A model generated the notes under the pieces. It was not told the origin of the DNA and made no database searches. It saw only the letters and a list, made by a program, of their open reading frames with translations. The position numbers were made by a program, and so were the translations under genes. Shown piece after piece: positions 1 to 7,539 of a stretch of 16,391 nucleotides of DNA (the first letter of the stretch is position 1; each line of letters starts with the position of its first letter). The stretch comes from a bacterium (GTDB lineage Bacteria > NPL-UPA2 > JAUVJM01): contig JAUVJM010000021.1 in assembly GCA_030596585.1 (NCBI GenBank), forward strand, positions 1-16,391, read 5' to 3'.

Positions 1-673
1 AAACAGAGGCAATTTCCGGCTCGTAAATCTCCTCGACGACCTGAATCTCAAGGAAATGATTTCCTGCCCCAAGAGTTCCCTGCTGCGGATACCCTCTCTC
101 CATAGCACGCTGACTCACCTTGGCAGGGTCAGCTCCGTCAAGTGCGCCGTTCTCCTCCGTGTGAGCAATGTCCTCTGCATCACCCCAACCTCTCCCCGCA
201 ACCCATCCCGCTCCTTCCACGAATATCCTTTCCTGCTCCAGGCGGGACAGCCTGAGAGAACTGTGCGAACCCACTCCGCACGGAACGGCGGAAAACAACC
301 CGTCCACAAGCTTCTCAATATGTTTGCGCACATCATCCAGTGTCAAATTGCTCCTGATGAGTCTCACGCCGCAGTTTATGTCATAGCCCACTCCGCCGGG
401 TGAGATAACCCCGCCTTGAGAGGGATCGGTTGCCGCAACACCGCCTATTGGGAAACCATACCCCCAGTGAATATCAGGCATTGCAAGAGAGTACCGTACG
501 ATGCCGGGAAGACTCGCCACATTTGCAACCTGCTGGAGAGATTTCTCCGAGCGGGTTTGCTCCAGAAAGCCCTCATCAGCATAGACCAGACCCGGCACCC
601 GCATCCCATCCTGATAAGTTGGCGGGATACGCCATCTGTAATCGTCAACTTTTTCAACAGAAATATCAGACAT
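1..673 (-). CDS. rtcB: RtcB RNA-splicing ligase, 5' part only
   Basis: The first 224 codons of RtcB, the GTP- and Mn-dependent ligase that joins RNA 2',3'-cyclic phosphate or 3'-phosphate ends to 5'-hydroxyl ends. The gene runs off the left edge; family members are about 480 residues, so a little under half is visible. It is recognised by the stretch PDIHWGYGFPIGG, by GGVGYDINCGVR with the metal-binding Asp98 and Cys101, and by GTLGAGNHFLE with Asn205 and His206 of the nucleotide/metal site. The ATG at 671-673 has a GAGGT ribosome site 8 bases upstream. It starts 41 bases after the gyrA stop in the same direction, so co-transcription with gyrA is likely. No archease gene is visible. The C-terminal histidine that becomes guanylylated lies outside the window, so activity cannot be judged. 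Confidence 0.95.
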   Translation of the reverse strand, partial: MSDISVEKVDDYRWRIPPTYQDGMRVPGLVYADEGFLEQTRSEKSLQQVANVASLPGIVRYSLAMPDIHWGYGFPIGGVAATDPSQGGVISPGGVGYDINCGVRLIRSNLTLDDVRKHIEKLVDGLFSAVPCGVGSHSSLRLSRLEQERIFVEGAGWVAGRGWGDAEDIAHTEENGALDGADPAKVSQRAMERGYPQQGTLGAGNHFLEIQVVEEIYEPEIASV

Positions 674-714
674 CAAAGCTTACCTCAGCGAACCATGCAT
701 GGCGCGAGTGACTT

Positions 715-3162
715 CTATTGCTCCTCTTCCTCCTTGGTCACCACGCGCGCTACTGCCACAACCGTATCTCCCTCATTGAGTTTTATAAACCTGACTCCCT
801 GGGTGTTCCGGTGCAAAACCCGAATCGGCGCCACAGGAATCCGTATAACCATCCCCATGGAAGTAATTAACATGAGCTCATCCCTATCCGTCACGGTTTT
901 TAATCCTACTATCTTACCGTTTCTTTCTGTAATCTTTATGTTTATGACTCCCTTACCGCCGCGTTTCTGCACACGATAATCCTCAAACTGGCTTCTTTTT
1001 CCATACCCGTTTGCAGTTACGGATAAGACGGTCGCATTCCGTTCCACAACGGTAGCTCCAATCACCTCATCTTCCTTCGCGAGGATAATTCCTCTGACGC
1101 CGCGGGTGGTCCTGCCCATGGAACGAAGCTGACTTTCCGCAAACCGGATTGCTTTACCATTCTTCGTGGCTATGAGCATCTCCTCATTGCCTCCAGTCAG
1201 TTTCACTTCTATTAGCCTATCCCCCTCATCAAGGGAAAGGGCAACTATGCCGCCCGCTCGAGGATGACTGTAGGCAGAAAGACTTGTCCTTTTCACCACC
1301 CCGCGCTCCGTAACCATCAATAGAAACTGCTCAGCGTCAAAAGCCGAAACTACCACATGTGCAGTTATTTTCTCATCGGGGTTAATCCTCAAAAGGTTGG
1401 GAATTGCCTTCCCTCTGGATAACCGTCCTGCTTGAGGAATCTGATAGACTTTTGTCCAGTATACTCTTCCCTTATCAGAAAAAAACAGGATATAGGCGTG
1501 GGTTGAAGCAACAGACAGATGCTCAATGAAATCCTCTTCCTTCTTGCCCGCTCCTATAACTCCCTTGCCGCCGCGTTTCTGTTTACGATACGTACCAACG
1601 GGGAGCCGTTTAATGTAACCCGCATGACTTATGGTTATGACCATGTCCTCCTCGGCAATCAAATCTTCCGTCTCAATCTCCCCGCCGCTTTCAATTATCT
1701 CGGTTCTCCTCTCATCCGCATACTTCTTCCTTACCTCCAAAAGCTCTGTTGTTATTATGTCCAACAACTGCTTTTCGCTTGCCAGAATCTGCTGTAACTC
1801 CCCAATCCTCTTTATCACCTCGAGATATTCAGCCTGAAGTTTCTCCTGCTCAAGCCCGGTGAGCCGCTGAAGACGCATATCAAGAATTGCCTGAGCCTGT
1901 CTCTCAGTCAATTTGAACTTCCGCACAAGCCTCTCCCTCGCCTTGTCCACCGTTCTGGAAGTTTTTATGGTCTTTATCACTTCATCAAGGTTCGCCAGAG
2001 CAATTTTCAAACCTTCCAGTATATGGGCACGCTCTTCAGCTCTTGCCAGATCAAATTCCGTGCGCCGTGTCACAACCTCACGACGGTGGTTTAGATAATG
2101 ATACAATACCTCTTTCAGATTGAGGACCCGGGGCCGCCCGTTGACCAGCGCCAGCATTATCACCCCGAAAGAAATCTGCATCTGAGTGTGATTATAGAGC
2201 TGGTTGAGAATTATCTCCGGCATCTCATTCCGGCGCAGTTCCACCACGATTCGCATACCATCCTTATCAGATTCATCACGCAAATCCGATATGCCGGAAA
2301 TCTTTTTCTCTCTAATAAGATCGGCAATGCTCCCGACAAGATTGCTCTTGTTCACCTGATACGGAATCTCCGTTATGACAATTTTTTCCTTCTCCCCTTT
2401 ATTCCCTCTCTCGACACAGGCCCGGCCTCGAAGTTTCAGGATACCCCTGCCTCCCTTGTACGCACTTGCAATGCCCTCTCGCCCCATAACCAACGCACCC
2501 GCAGGAAAATCAGGCCCTTTAATGACCTTGCTCAACTCTTCAATACTCACTTTGGGATTCTCAATCAACATGATCAGCCCATCCACAACTTCGCCCAGAT
2601 TGTGAGGAGGTATTTCAGTAGCCATTCCAACAGCTATCCCGGAAGCACCGTTTATCAAAAGATTCGGAATGGCGGAAGGTAATACAACAGGCTCCTTTCG
2701 GGTCTCGTCATAGTTGGGTCTGAAATCAACCGTATCCTTGTTGAGATCCGTCAGCATCTCGCCTGCAATCGCCGCAAACCTTGCCTCGGTGTAACGCATA
2801 GCGGCAGGAGGGTCGCCATCCACGGAACCGAAGTTCCCCTGACCGTCAACGAGCGGGTAACGAAGCGAGAAATCCTGGCCCATCCGGACAAGGGAAGGAT
2901 AAACAATCTGCGCCCCGTGCGGATGATAGTTTCCGCTTACGTCCCCGGCAATCTTTGCACATTTTCGAAAGGGTCTGCCATGAGTAAGGCTGAGGTCATT
3001 CATGGCTACGAGAATGCGGCGATGGACAGGTTTCAGCCCGTCTCTCACATCAGGCAAAGCCCGGGCAACGATGACGCTCATAGCATAGTCAAGATATGAA
3101 GACCGCATTTCATCTTCAATGCAAACCGGCACGATTTTCTCATTTCTTGTATAAATGTTCAT
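715..3162 (-). CDS. gyrA: DNA gyrase subunit A
   Basis: GyrA, 815 residues, the DNA cleavage and wrapping subunit of type IIA topoisomerase in the cytoplasm. The N-terminal core shows EDEMRSSYLDYAMSVIVARALPD and the catalytic Tyr124 in AAMRYTEAR. The C-terminal beta-pinwheel has the GyrA box QKRGGKG at residues 528-534, which separates gyrase from topo IV ParC, and an identical heptad at 732-738. The chain ends in an acidic tail (EEEEQ). I chose the ATG at 3160-3162 because an AGGAG site precedes it and the protein then begins like the family. An in-frame start 18 codons upstream would add only a basic, unconserved extension. The quinolone-pocket residues are unusual: positions equal to E. 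coli Asp82, Ser83 and Asp87 are Ala84, Gln85 and Pro89. It lies downstream of gyrB with a 183-base spacer containing a palindromic repeat. Confidence 0.97.
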   Translation of the reverse strand: MNIYTRNEKIVPVCIEDEMRSSYLDYAMSVIVARALPDVRDGLKPVHRRILVAMNDLSLTHGRPFRKCAKIAGDVSGNYHPHGAQIVYPSLVRMGQDFSLRYPLVDGQGNFGSVDGDPPAAMRYTEARFAAIAGEMLTDLNKDTVDFRPNYDETRKEPVVLPSAIPNLLINGASGIAVGMATEIPPHNLGEVVDGLIMLIENPKVSIEELSKVIKGPDFPAGALVMGREGIASAYKGGRGILKLRGRACVERGNKGEKEKIVITEIPYQVNKSNLVGSIADLIREKKISGISDLRDESDKDGMRIVVELRRNEMPEIILNQLYNHTQMQISFGVIMLALVNGRPRVLNLKEVLYHYLNHRREVVTRRTEFDLARAEERAHILEGLKIALANLDEVIKTIKTSRTVDKARERLVRKFKLTERQAQAILDMRLQRLTGLEQEKLQAEYLEVIKRIGELQQILASEKQLLDIITTELLEVRKKYADERRTEIIESGGEIETEDLIAEEDMVITISHAGYIKRLPVGTYRKQKRGGKGVIGAGKKEEDFIEHLSVASTHAYILFFSDKGRVYWTKVYQIPQAGRLSRGKAIPNLLRINPDEKITAHVVVSAFDAEQFLLMVTERGVVKRTSLSAYSHPRAGGIVALSLDEGDRLIEVKLTGGNEEMLIATKNGKAIRFAESQLRSMGRTTRGVRGIILAKEDEVIGATVVERNATVLSVTANGYGKRSQFEDYRVQKRGGKGVINIKITERNGKIVGLKTVTDRDELMLITSMGMVIRIPVAPIRVLHRNTQGVRFIKLNEGDTVVAVARVVTKEEEEQ

Positions 3163-3237
3163 TTCACTCCTCTTCTTCTTGGAAAATTTCAGAATATGAT
3201 TAGCGAGACGCGGCACCTATCCTGCACTATTCACACT

Positions 3238-3317
3238 ATGCATGTCATTCTGAGGAGCGTCAGCGACGAAGAATCTATAGAGATTCTTCGCTTCGCTCAG
3301 AATGACAGAATGCATGT
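3238..3317. repeat. Dispersed palindromic repeat, copy 1 (gyrA/gyrB spacer)
   Basis: An 80-base near-palindrome. Outer arms GTCATTCTGAG (3244-3254) and CTCAGAATGAC (3296-3306) are exact inverted repeats, and the flanking ATGCAT on both sides extends them. The centre is a perfect 10-base stem, CGAAGAATCT (3267-3276) and AGATTCTTCG (3281-3290), around a 4-base loop. It lies in the leader of gyrA and would fold strongly in RNA. There is no U-tract, so it does not look like a standard terminator. A relative lies at 9176-9261. Confidence 0.85.
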
Positions 3318-3345
3318 TATTTACTCAGAGCATGAATAATCCGGG

Positions 3346-5724
3346 CTAAATATCCAGATTTCTGACTTCCAGCGCATGGGTTTCTATGAATTCTTTCCTC
3401 GGTTCCACCTTGCTTCCCATCAAAATAGTAAAAATCCTGTCTGCCTCAACAGCATCCGGCATAGTTACCTGAAGCACCGTCCTTTTCTCAGGGTCCATTG
3501 TAGTCTCCCATAGCTGTCCGGGATTCATCTCCCCCAAACCCTTATACCGCTGGACATTTATCCCTCTTCTGCCCAACTCCCTGACTTTCACCAGAATCTC
3601 CCTGGCTGAAGTGAACAGATGTTCTTCTCCATCTTCTTCTATCTTATAGATGGGCTTTTCACCTTCAGAGCATATTTCCTCAGCGCTTATCCCAAGCCCC
3701 TCCAGCTTGCCCAGCAAATCCTTAATCTCCCTCGACTCGGCGAATTCCGTAGTCCGTAGTTCAGAACCTCCCTCTTCACTTTCTTCTTTCTCCGTAACTT
3801 TCGCCAATTCCTTTTCCGTATAGACAAACAGGGATTCTTTTTCTTCCTCAACACGGTAAAGAGGAAGCTTCCCAGTCTTCTTGTCTCGCAGTTGGAGGTA
3901 GGCACTGAAACTGATTCCCTTTCTTTCTATGATGTGTGACAGCCCTTCCAGCATTACCAGAGCGTTGACAATCTCTCTGGAGACCTGCGGTTGAAAAGCG
4001 CGCTTATCTCTAATCCGCACAAGCTTAGCCTCGTCAAGCCCCAAACCCAGGATAAAGTCACTGAACCCCTCATCGCTTTCGATATAGCGTTCAGTTTTTC
4101 CTTTTTTTATCTTGTACAACGGTGGCTGGGCAATGTACACATGTCCTTCCTGAATAAGAGGGGTCATCTGACGATAGAAAAACGTCAAAAGCAGTGTCCT
4201 TATGTGGGCACCGTCCACATCCGCATCCGTCATGATGATTACCTTGCCGTAGCGCAACTTACCGACATCAAAATCTTCCTTCCCGATTCCCGCCCCGAGC
4301 GCCGCGATCAGCGACTTGATTTCTTCATTCCTCAGGATTTTGTCAAGACCGGACTTCTCAACATTCAGGATTTTCCCTTTAAGCGGCAGGATTGCCTGGT
4401 AACGGCGGTCGCGTCCCTGTTTGGCAGAACCGCCTGCCGAATCTCCCTCAACAATATATATTTCGGACATGTCCCTGTCTTTTTCAGAACAGTCAGCAAG
4501 TTTCCCCGGGAGAGAACTCGAATCCAGAACACCCTTACGCCGGGTCAGATCCCTCGCTTTGCGGGCAGCATCCCTGGCTTTTGTGGCAATAACCGCCTTC
4601 TCGATTACCTTTCTGGCAATCGGAGGGTTTTCTTCGAAAAAATCCCCCAGCCCTTCGTTGACTATAGACTCTACAATTCCCCTTGCTTCACTATTTGCGA
4701 GCTTCGTTTTGGTCTGCCCCTCAAACTGCGGGTCAGGCAATTTAACACTTATAACAGCAGTCAATCCTTCTCGAACATCGTCTCCCGACAAACCCGATTC
4801 AACATCTTTCAGAAGCCCATGAGAGCGGGCATACTCATTTGCGGTCCTGGTCAACGCAGACTTGAATCCGCTCAGATGCGTCCCTCCCTCGATATTGTTT
4901 ATGTTATTCGCAAACGAGAAGATATTCTCGGCATACCCGCCATTGTACTGCATCGCTATTTCCGCAATGACTCCATCCTTCCCCCTGGAGAAGTGGATTG
5001 GCTTCTTGTGGAGAACATCCTTATTCTCGTTCAGATGTTCCACGAAAGAACTAATCCCCCCAGCATACCGAAACTCGTGCTCTTTTTCCGTATTCTCATC
5101 TTTGAGAGTTATTTTTGTCCCCGCATTCAGAAACGCCAACTCCCGAAGCCTGTTGGACAAAACATCAAAATTGAATTTCCTGTCCTCGAAGATTTTACTG
5201 TCCGGCTTGAAAGTTATCCGCGTGCCCCGCTTTTTCGTTTTCCCGATTACTTCCAGCCCCGCTGTGGGATTTCCTCTTTTGTATTCCTGATGATGGACAT
5301 TCCCGTCCCTCATCACCTCAACTTCCAGCCACTCCGAAAGCGCATTGACAACCGATATTCCCACTCCGTGCAGCCCCCCCGCAACTTTGTAACTGCGGTG
5401 GTCAAATTTCCCCCCGGCGTGCAGCATCGTCATAACGACTTCCAGCGCAGGCTTCTTTTCGCTCTTATGAAGGTCAACGGGAATTCCTCTTCCATCATCA
5501 ACAACAGTTACACTATTATCCACGTGCATCATGATGCCAATATTCTCACAGCCTCCGGGGGCAATCTCATCAACACTGTTATCCACAACTTCATACACAA
5601 GCTGATGCAACCCCCTGCTTCCCGTATCACCGATATACATACTGGGCCTTTTTCTTACCGCCTCAAGACCCTCAAGGACTTTTATAGTAGTAGCATCGTA
5701 CCTGTCTTCTTTTTTATTTGCCAT
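3346..5724 (-). CDS. gyrB: DNA gyrase subunit B
   Basis: GyrB, 792 residues, the ATPase and TOPRIM subunit of gyrase. In order: the GHKL ATPase domain with EVVDNSVDE, VVDDGRGIP and GGLHGVGISVVNALS; the transducer with the QTKTKL lysine loop; the TOPRIM domain with EGDSAGGSAKQGRDR and the metal-binding IMTDADVDGAHIRTLLLTFF; then an extra domain of roughly 150 residues; and the tail with QRYKGLGEMNP. The extra domain places it in the long GyrB class typical of E. coli rather than the class of about 640 residues in Bacillus. I chose the ATG at 5722-5724, preceded by GGGGAG; an upstream in-frame start would add six unconserved residues. Two DnaA-box-like strings inside the gene come from codons for conserved residues. 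It is the upstream partner of gyrA and lies 60 bases after dciA. Confidence 0.97.
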   Translation of the reverse strand: MANKKEDRYDATTIKVLEGLEAVRKRPSMYIGDTGSRGLHQLVYEVVDNSVDEIAPGGCENIGIMMHVDNSVTVVDDGRGIPVDLHKSEKKPALEVVMTMLHAGGKFDHRSYKVAGGLHGVGISVVNALSEWLEVEVMRDGNVHHQEYKRGNPTAGLEVIGKTKKRGTRITFKPDSKIFEDRKFNFDVLSNRLRELAFLNAGTKITLKDENTEKEHEFRYAGGISSFVEHLNENKDVLHKKPIHFSRGKDGVIAEIAMQYNGGYAENIFSFANNINNIEGGTHLSGFKSALTRTANEYARSHGLLKDVESGLSGDDVREGLTAVISVKLPDPQFEGQTKTKLANSEARGIVESIVNEGLGDFFEENPPIARKVIEKAVIATKARDAARKARDLTRRKGVLDSSSLPGKLADCSEKDRDMSEIYIVEGDSAGGSAKQGRDRRYQAILPLKGKILNVEKSGLDKILRNEEIKSLIAALGAGIGKEDFDVGKLRYGKVIIMTDADVDGAHIRTLLLTFFYRQMTPLIQEGHVYIAQPPLYKIKKGKTERYIESDEGFSDFILGLGLDEAKLVRIRDKRAFQPQVSREIVNALVMLEGLSHIIERKGISFSAYLQLRDKKTGKLPLYRVEEEKESLFVYTEKELAKVTEKEESEEGGSELRTTEFAESREIKDLLGKLEGLGISAEEICSEGEKPIYKIEEDGEEHLFTSAREILVKVRELGRRGINVQRYKGLGEMNPGQLWETTMDPEKRTVLQVTMPDAVEADRIFTILMGSKVEPRKEFIETHALEVRNLDI

Positions 5725-5784
5725 ATCCACTCCCCATAACACTGACCTCAGACTTCGGTTACTAAGTGCCCATATACAAGTAGT

Positions 5785-6072
5785 CTAAAATCTGCCGTGC
5801 CTGAAACGAATATCTTCCACCGGTTTATCTAAAGCAACATCCTTTAATTTCCGCAGGATATCCAATCTCCTCATCGTGAGATGCTGAAGCCACACAGAAC
5901 TATCCACCCCCACAAGAAGCACGCCCTTCTTGATAGATATGGGAACCGCATGTTTGGCGGCATCTTCACCCAGAAGAGCATGCCAGCTCCCGCGCACAGG
6001 TTCCATATCACTTTTAGCCAGACTCGCCATGACCTCAGCGATAATCGGCTTGATTTTCTGGGGCTTTGCCAT
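5785..6072 (-). CDS. dciA: DUF721/DciA-family protein, probable helicase loader
   Basis: A 95-residue protein of the DUF721 family, now called DciA, which in several bacteria helps load the replicative helicase DnaB and is thought to be the ancestral loader. The family pattern is clear: a Trp followed by LLGEDAAKHAVPIS, then KKGVLLVGVDSSVWLQHL, then a helix with DILRKL, forming one KH-like domain. It is at the short end of the family and lacks the long C-terminal tail of some members. The ATG at 6070-6072 overlaps a GTG at 6073-6075, and neither has a good ribosome site. It sits between dnaN and gyrB where recF (or recF plus dciA) is found in many genomes, and no recF is present here. Helicase loading is inferred from family and position. 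Confidence 0.85.
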   Translation of the reverse strand: MAKPQKIKPIIAEVMASLAKSDMEPVRGSWHALLGEDAAKHAVPISIKKGVLLVGVDSSVWLQHLTMRRLDILRKLKDVALDKPVEDIRFRHGRF

Positions 6073-6086
6073 CACAAAACAGTAGT

Positions 6087-6153
6087 CAGTGATCAGTGAT
6101 CAGACTGACCCAACCACTGACGATTCTCCACTTCAACTGACCACTGATCACTG
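6087..6153. repeat. Imperfect inverted repeat between dciA and dnaN
   Basis: CAGTGATCAGTGATCAG at 6087-6103 faces CTGACCACTGATCACTG at 6137-6153, with 16 of 17 positions complementary and 33 bases between the arms. Each arm contains a self-complementary TGATCA and internal repeats of the CAGTGATCA unit. It sits just after the dnaN stop and before the dciA start, so it could act as a hairpin in the dnaN-dciA transcript. It is unrelated in sequence to the GTCATTCTGAG repeats elsewhere in the window. Confidence 0.8.
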
Positions 6154-6161
6154 TCCACTAT

Positions 6162-7259
6162 TTAGGTTTTTATAGGCATCACTACATAAAAATAATCTTC
6201 TTCTTCAACCGGTCTCAGCACTGCAGGACTTACCGGATTTATTATCTCGAAGTAGACTTCCTTGCACGCTTCATTCCGCAGGAAATCCATAAGATACACA
6301 GGATTGAAAGCCAGAATCTCCTCTTCCCCTTCGTAAGAAATATCCATCTCCTCAGACGCTTCTCCCAGCTCAGGAGTGCTTGCACTCAAAACCATCCTGT
6401 CCCGACTCAGAGATATCTTGATAGTATTGGATTTCTCACTCGTCAGAAGCGAAACTCTTTTTATGCCGGAGAGAATTTTTTCCCTGTCAAGCGTAATCCT
6501 GTCATTGTATGTTTTGGGAACAACCTTGTCGTAGTCAGGAAAATCTCCCTTCACAAGCCTTGCCATCAACATAATCCCGTCCATTTCAAATGTAACTTCG
6601 TTCTCTCCGATAGCCATTCTCACTTCACCTTCCACATCTTCAGTGATTCTGTTAACTTCATTAACAGCCTTTGACGGCAGGATAACCTGTTTCTCCGTTT
6701 TCGTACCTGCAATCGCTTTCTTTACTTTTGCCAGCCTTCTTCCGTCTGTTGATACAGCAGTTATCTCCTCTTTGCCAACTTGAAAGAGAATCCCGTTCAG
6801 AGCATATCTCGCTTCTTCCCGCGAAGTGGCAAACGACGTTTTCCTTATAAGCTCCCTCAAGGTTTTCTTCGATATACCAAAGCCCTTCTCCTTTCCCGAT
6901 TCAGGAAGCTTCGGAAACTCTTCTTTCGGCAATCCCATAATCCTGAAAAGGCTCCTCCCGCAGGTTATTGTCACTTTTGACTTTTCATCCGCCAGAATTT
7001 CAATCTTTTCTTCAGGAGCTTCCTTCACAATGTCTCCGATTGTACGTCCCGGCATTGTTACAGATCCTTCTTCCACTACCTCTGCTTCAACTGATGAGCG
7101 AATTCCAACTTCCAGATCTGTCGCACAAAGTTGTAATTTGTTTTTTCCTGTTTCCATCAATACGTGTGATAGAATTGGAAGGGTCGTTTTGGAAGAAATC
7201 ACGTTCTGTACTATTTGCATTCCCCTAACAAGCTCTGATTTTTGACATATTATTTTCAT
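6162..7259 (-). CDS. dnaN: DNA polymerase III beta subunit (sliding clamp)
   Basis: The beta clamp, 365 residues, a normal length for the family. It forms the ring that tethers DNA polymerase III to DNA and docks many partner proteins. It is recognised by the N-terminal MQIVQNVISSKTTLPILSHVLME, the middle-domain MLMARLVKGDFPDYDKVVP and the C-terminal YFYVVMPIKT, the usual end of the clamp that forms part of the partner-binding groove. Three similar domains follow one another as expected. The ATG at 7257-7259 has an AGGAG site 8 bases upstream. It lies downstream of dnaA, separated by 280 bases of origin-like DNA, so it may have its own promoter there. The plus strand over the part I counted (6181-6780) has far more C than G (169 to 92), unlike neighbouring dnaA. 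Confidence 0.97.
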   Translation of the reverse strand: MKIICQKSELVRGMQIVQNVISSKTTLPILSHVLMETGKNKLQLCATDLEVGIRSSVEAEVVEEGSVTMPGRTIGDIVKEAPEEKIEILADEKSKVTITCGRSLFRIMGLPKEEFPKLPESGKEKGFGISKKTLRELIRKTSFATSREEARYALNGILFQVGKEEITAVSTDGRRLAKVKKAIAGTKTEKQVILPSKAVNEVNRITEDVEGEVRMAIGENEVTFEMDGIMLMARLVKGDFPDYDKVVPKTYNDRITLDREKILSGIKRVSLLTSEKSNTIKISLSRDRMVLSASTPELGEASEEMDISYEGEEEILAFNPVYLMDFLRNEACKEVYFEIINPVSPAVLRPVEEEDYFYVVMPIKT

Positions 7260-7367
7260 TTGTTTGTCTCCTATAATTTGATTGTTTGCAACTACTCAGG
7301 CAACCTATCCACCTGTCTTTTTTTGCACATATTCACAGGTTCTATGATATAAATAATACCTTATTGG

Positions 7368-7388
7368 TAGTACAAGTCGTAGTAGTAC
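7368..7388 (+). promoter_or_regulatory. DnaA-trio-like triplet run
   Basis: Seven consecutive triplets read TAG TAC AAG TCG TAG TAG TAC on the plus strand. Read 3' to 5' away from the DnaA boxes, four fit the DnaA-trio form (G/A)A(T/A) and the middle adenine is kept in six. The strand and direction are correct relative to the boxes at 7433-7499, but the gap to the nearest convincing box is 44 bases, longer than in Bacillus. Confidence 0.4.
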
Positions 7389-7430
7389 CTGTTAATTTTG
7401 GGGATTGAGGCTGTTTAAAGTCTATAAAGA

Positions 7431-7454
7431 CCTGTTGATAAACCTGTTGATAAA
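7431..7454 (-). repeat. Tandem 12-mer with DnaA-box-like core, two copies
   Basis: CCTGTTGATAAA occurs twice back to back (7431-7442 and 7443-7454). Its complement contains TTATCAACA, one base from the DnaA box TTATCCACA. The two cores (7433-7441, 7445-7453) are 12 bases apart and face opposite to the two perfect boxes to their right. Regular spacing suggests an ordered DnaA array. Confidence 0.6.
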
Positions 7455-7472
7455 CTGTCCTAATTATGCACT

Positions 7473-7499
7473 TTATCCACAGCTCTTTACTTATCCACA
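7473..7499 (+). promoter_or_regulatory. Two perfect DnaA boxes
   Basis: TTATCCACA at 7473-7481 and again at 7491-7499, same orientation, 18 bases apart, upstream of dnaN and just past the dnaA stop. Both match the consensus TTATNCACA exactly. Confidence 0.85.
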
Positions 7500-7539
7500 A
7501 CTTGCTCACAAGATGTCCTCTTCTAATTGTCATTACAAC

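Larger units (their letters stand above)
7260..7539. other. oriC: Candidate oriC: dnaN/dnaA intergenic region
   Basis: A 280-base non-coding spacer. From left to right it has an 8/9 DnaA-box match (7329-7337), AT-rich DNA (7341-7364), a run of TAG/TAC/AAG triplets resembling DnaA-trios (7368-7388), two tandem copies of a 12-mer containing TGTTGATAA (7431-7454), and two perfect DnaA boxes TTATCCACA (7473-7481 and 7491-7499). This order, boxes then triplets then an AT-rich stretch, is what the basal unwinding model described in Bacillus predicts. The plus-strand G/C balance also changes across this spacer. The other candidate is the dnaA/rpmH spacer; a two-part origin using both is possible. 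Confidence 0.7.

Noticed and set aside
949..1590. Two identical QKRGGKG heptads in GyrA as a possible duplication
   Set aside because: The first is the GyrA box. Later pinwheel blades of many GyrA proteins have a similar RGGKGV turn, so this is ordinary blade repetition.
3163..3216. An 18-residue N-terminal extension of GyrA
   Set aside because: A better ribosome site precedes the inner ATG, and the extension is basic and unlike GyrA N termini.
5252..5330. Novobiocin-resistance change at the position equal to E. coli GyrB Arg136
   Set aside because: Careful alignment puts Arg136 at the Arg of MRDGN, which is conserved. The nearby His-His pair is three or more residues further on.
5516..5587. 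DnaA-box-like strings TTATCCACG (5516) and TTATCCACA (5579) inside gyrB
   Set aside because: They are the complement of codons for Val-Asp-Asn in the conserved ATP-site and nearby VDN segments, so the protein sequence explains them. Binding is possible but not supported.
3991..5739. A 582-codon open frame on the plus strand opposite gyrB
   Set aside because: It lies entirely antisense to a full-length, well-conserved gyrB, and its product has no recognisable domain. Long antisense frames are expected opposite genes with this codon bias.
6087..6153. CAGTGATCA repeats as a possible CRISPR or iteron array
   Set aside because: Only one inverted pair exists, with no regular spacers and no cas genes. 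It fits a hairpin repeat.
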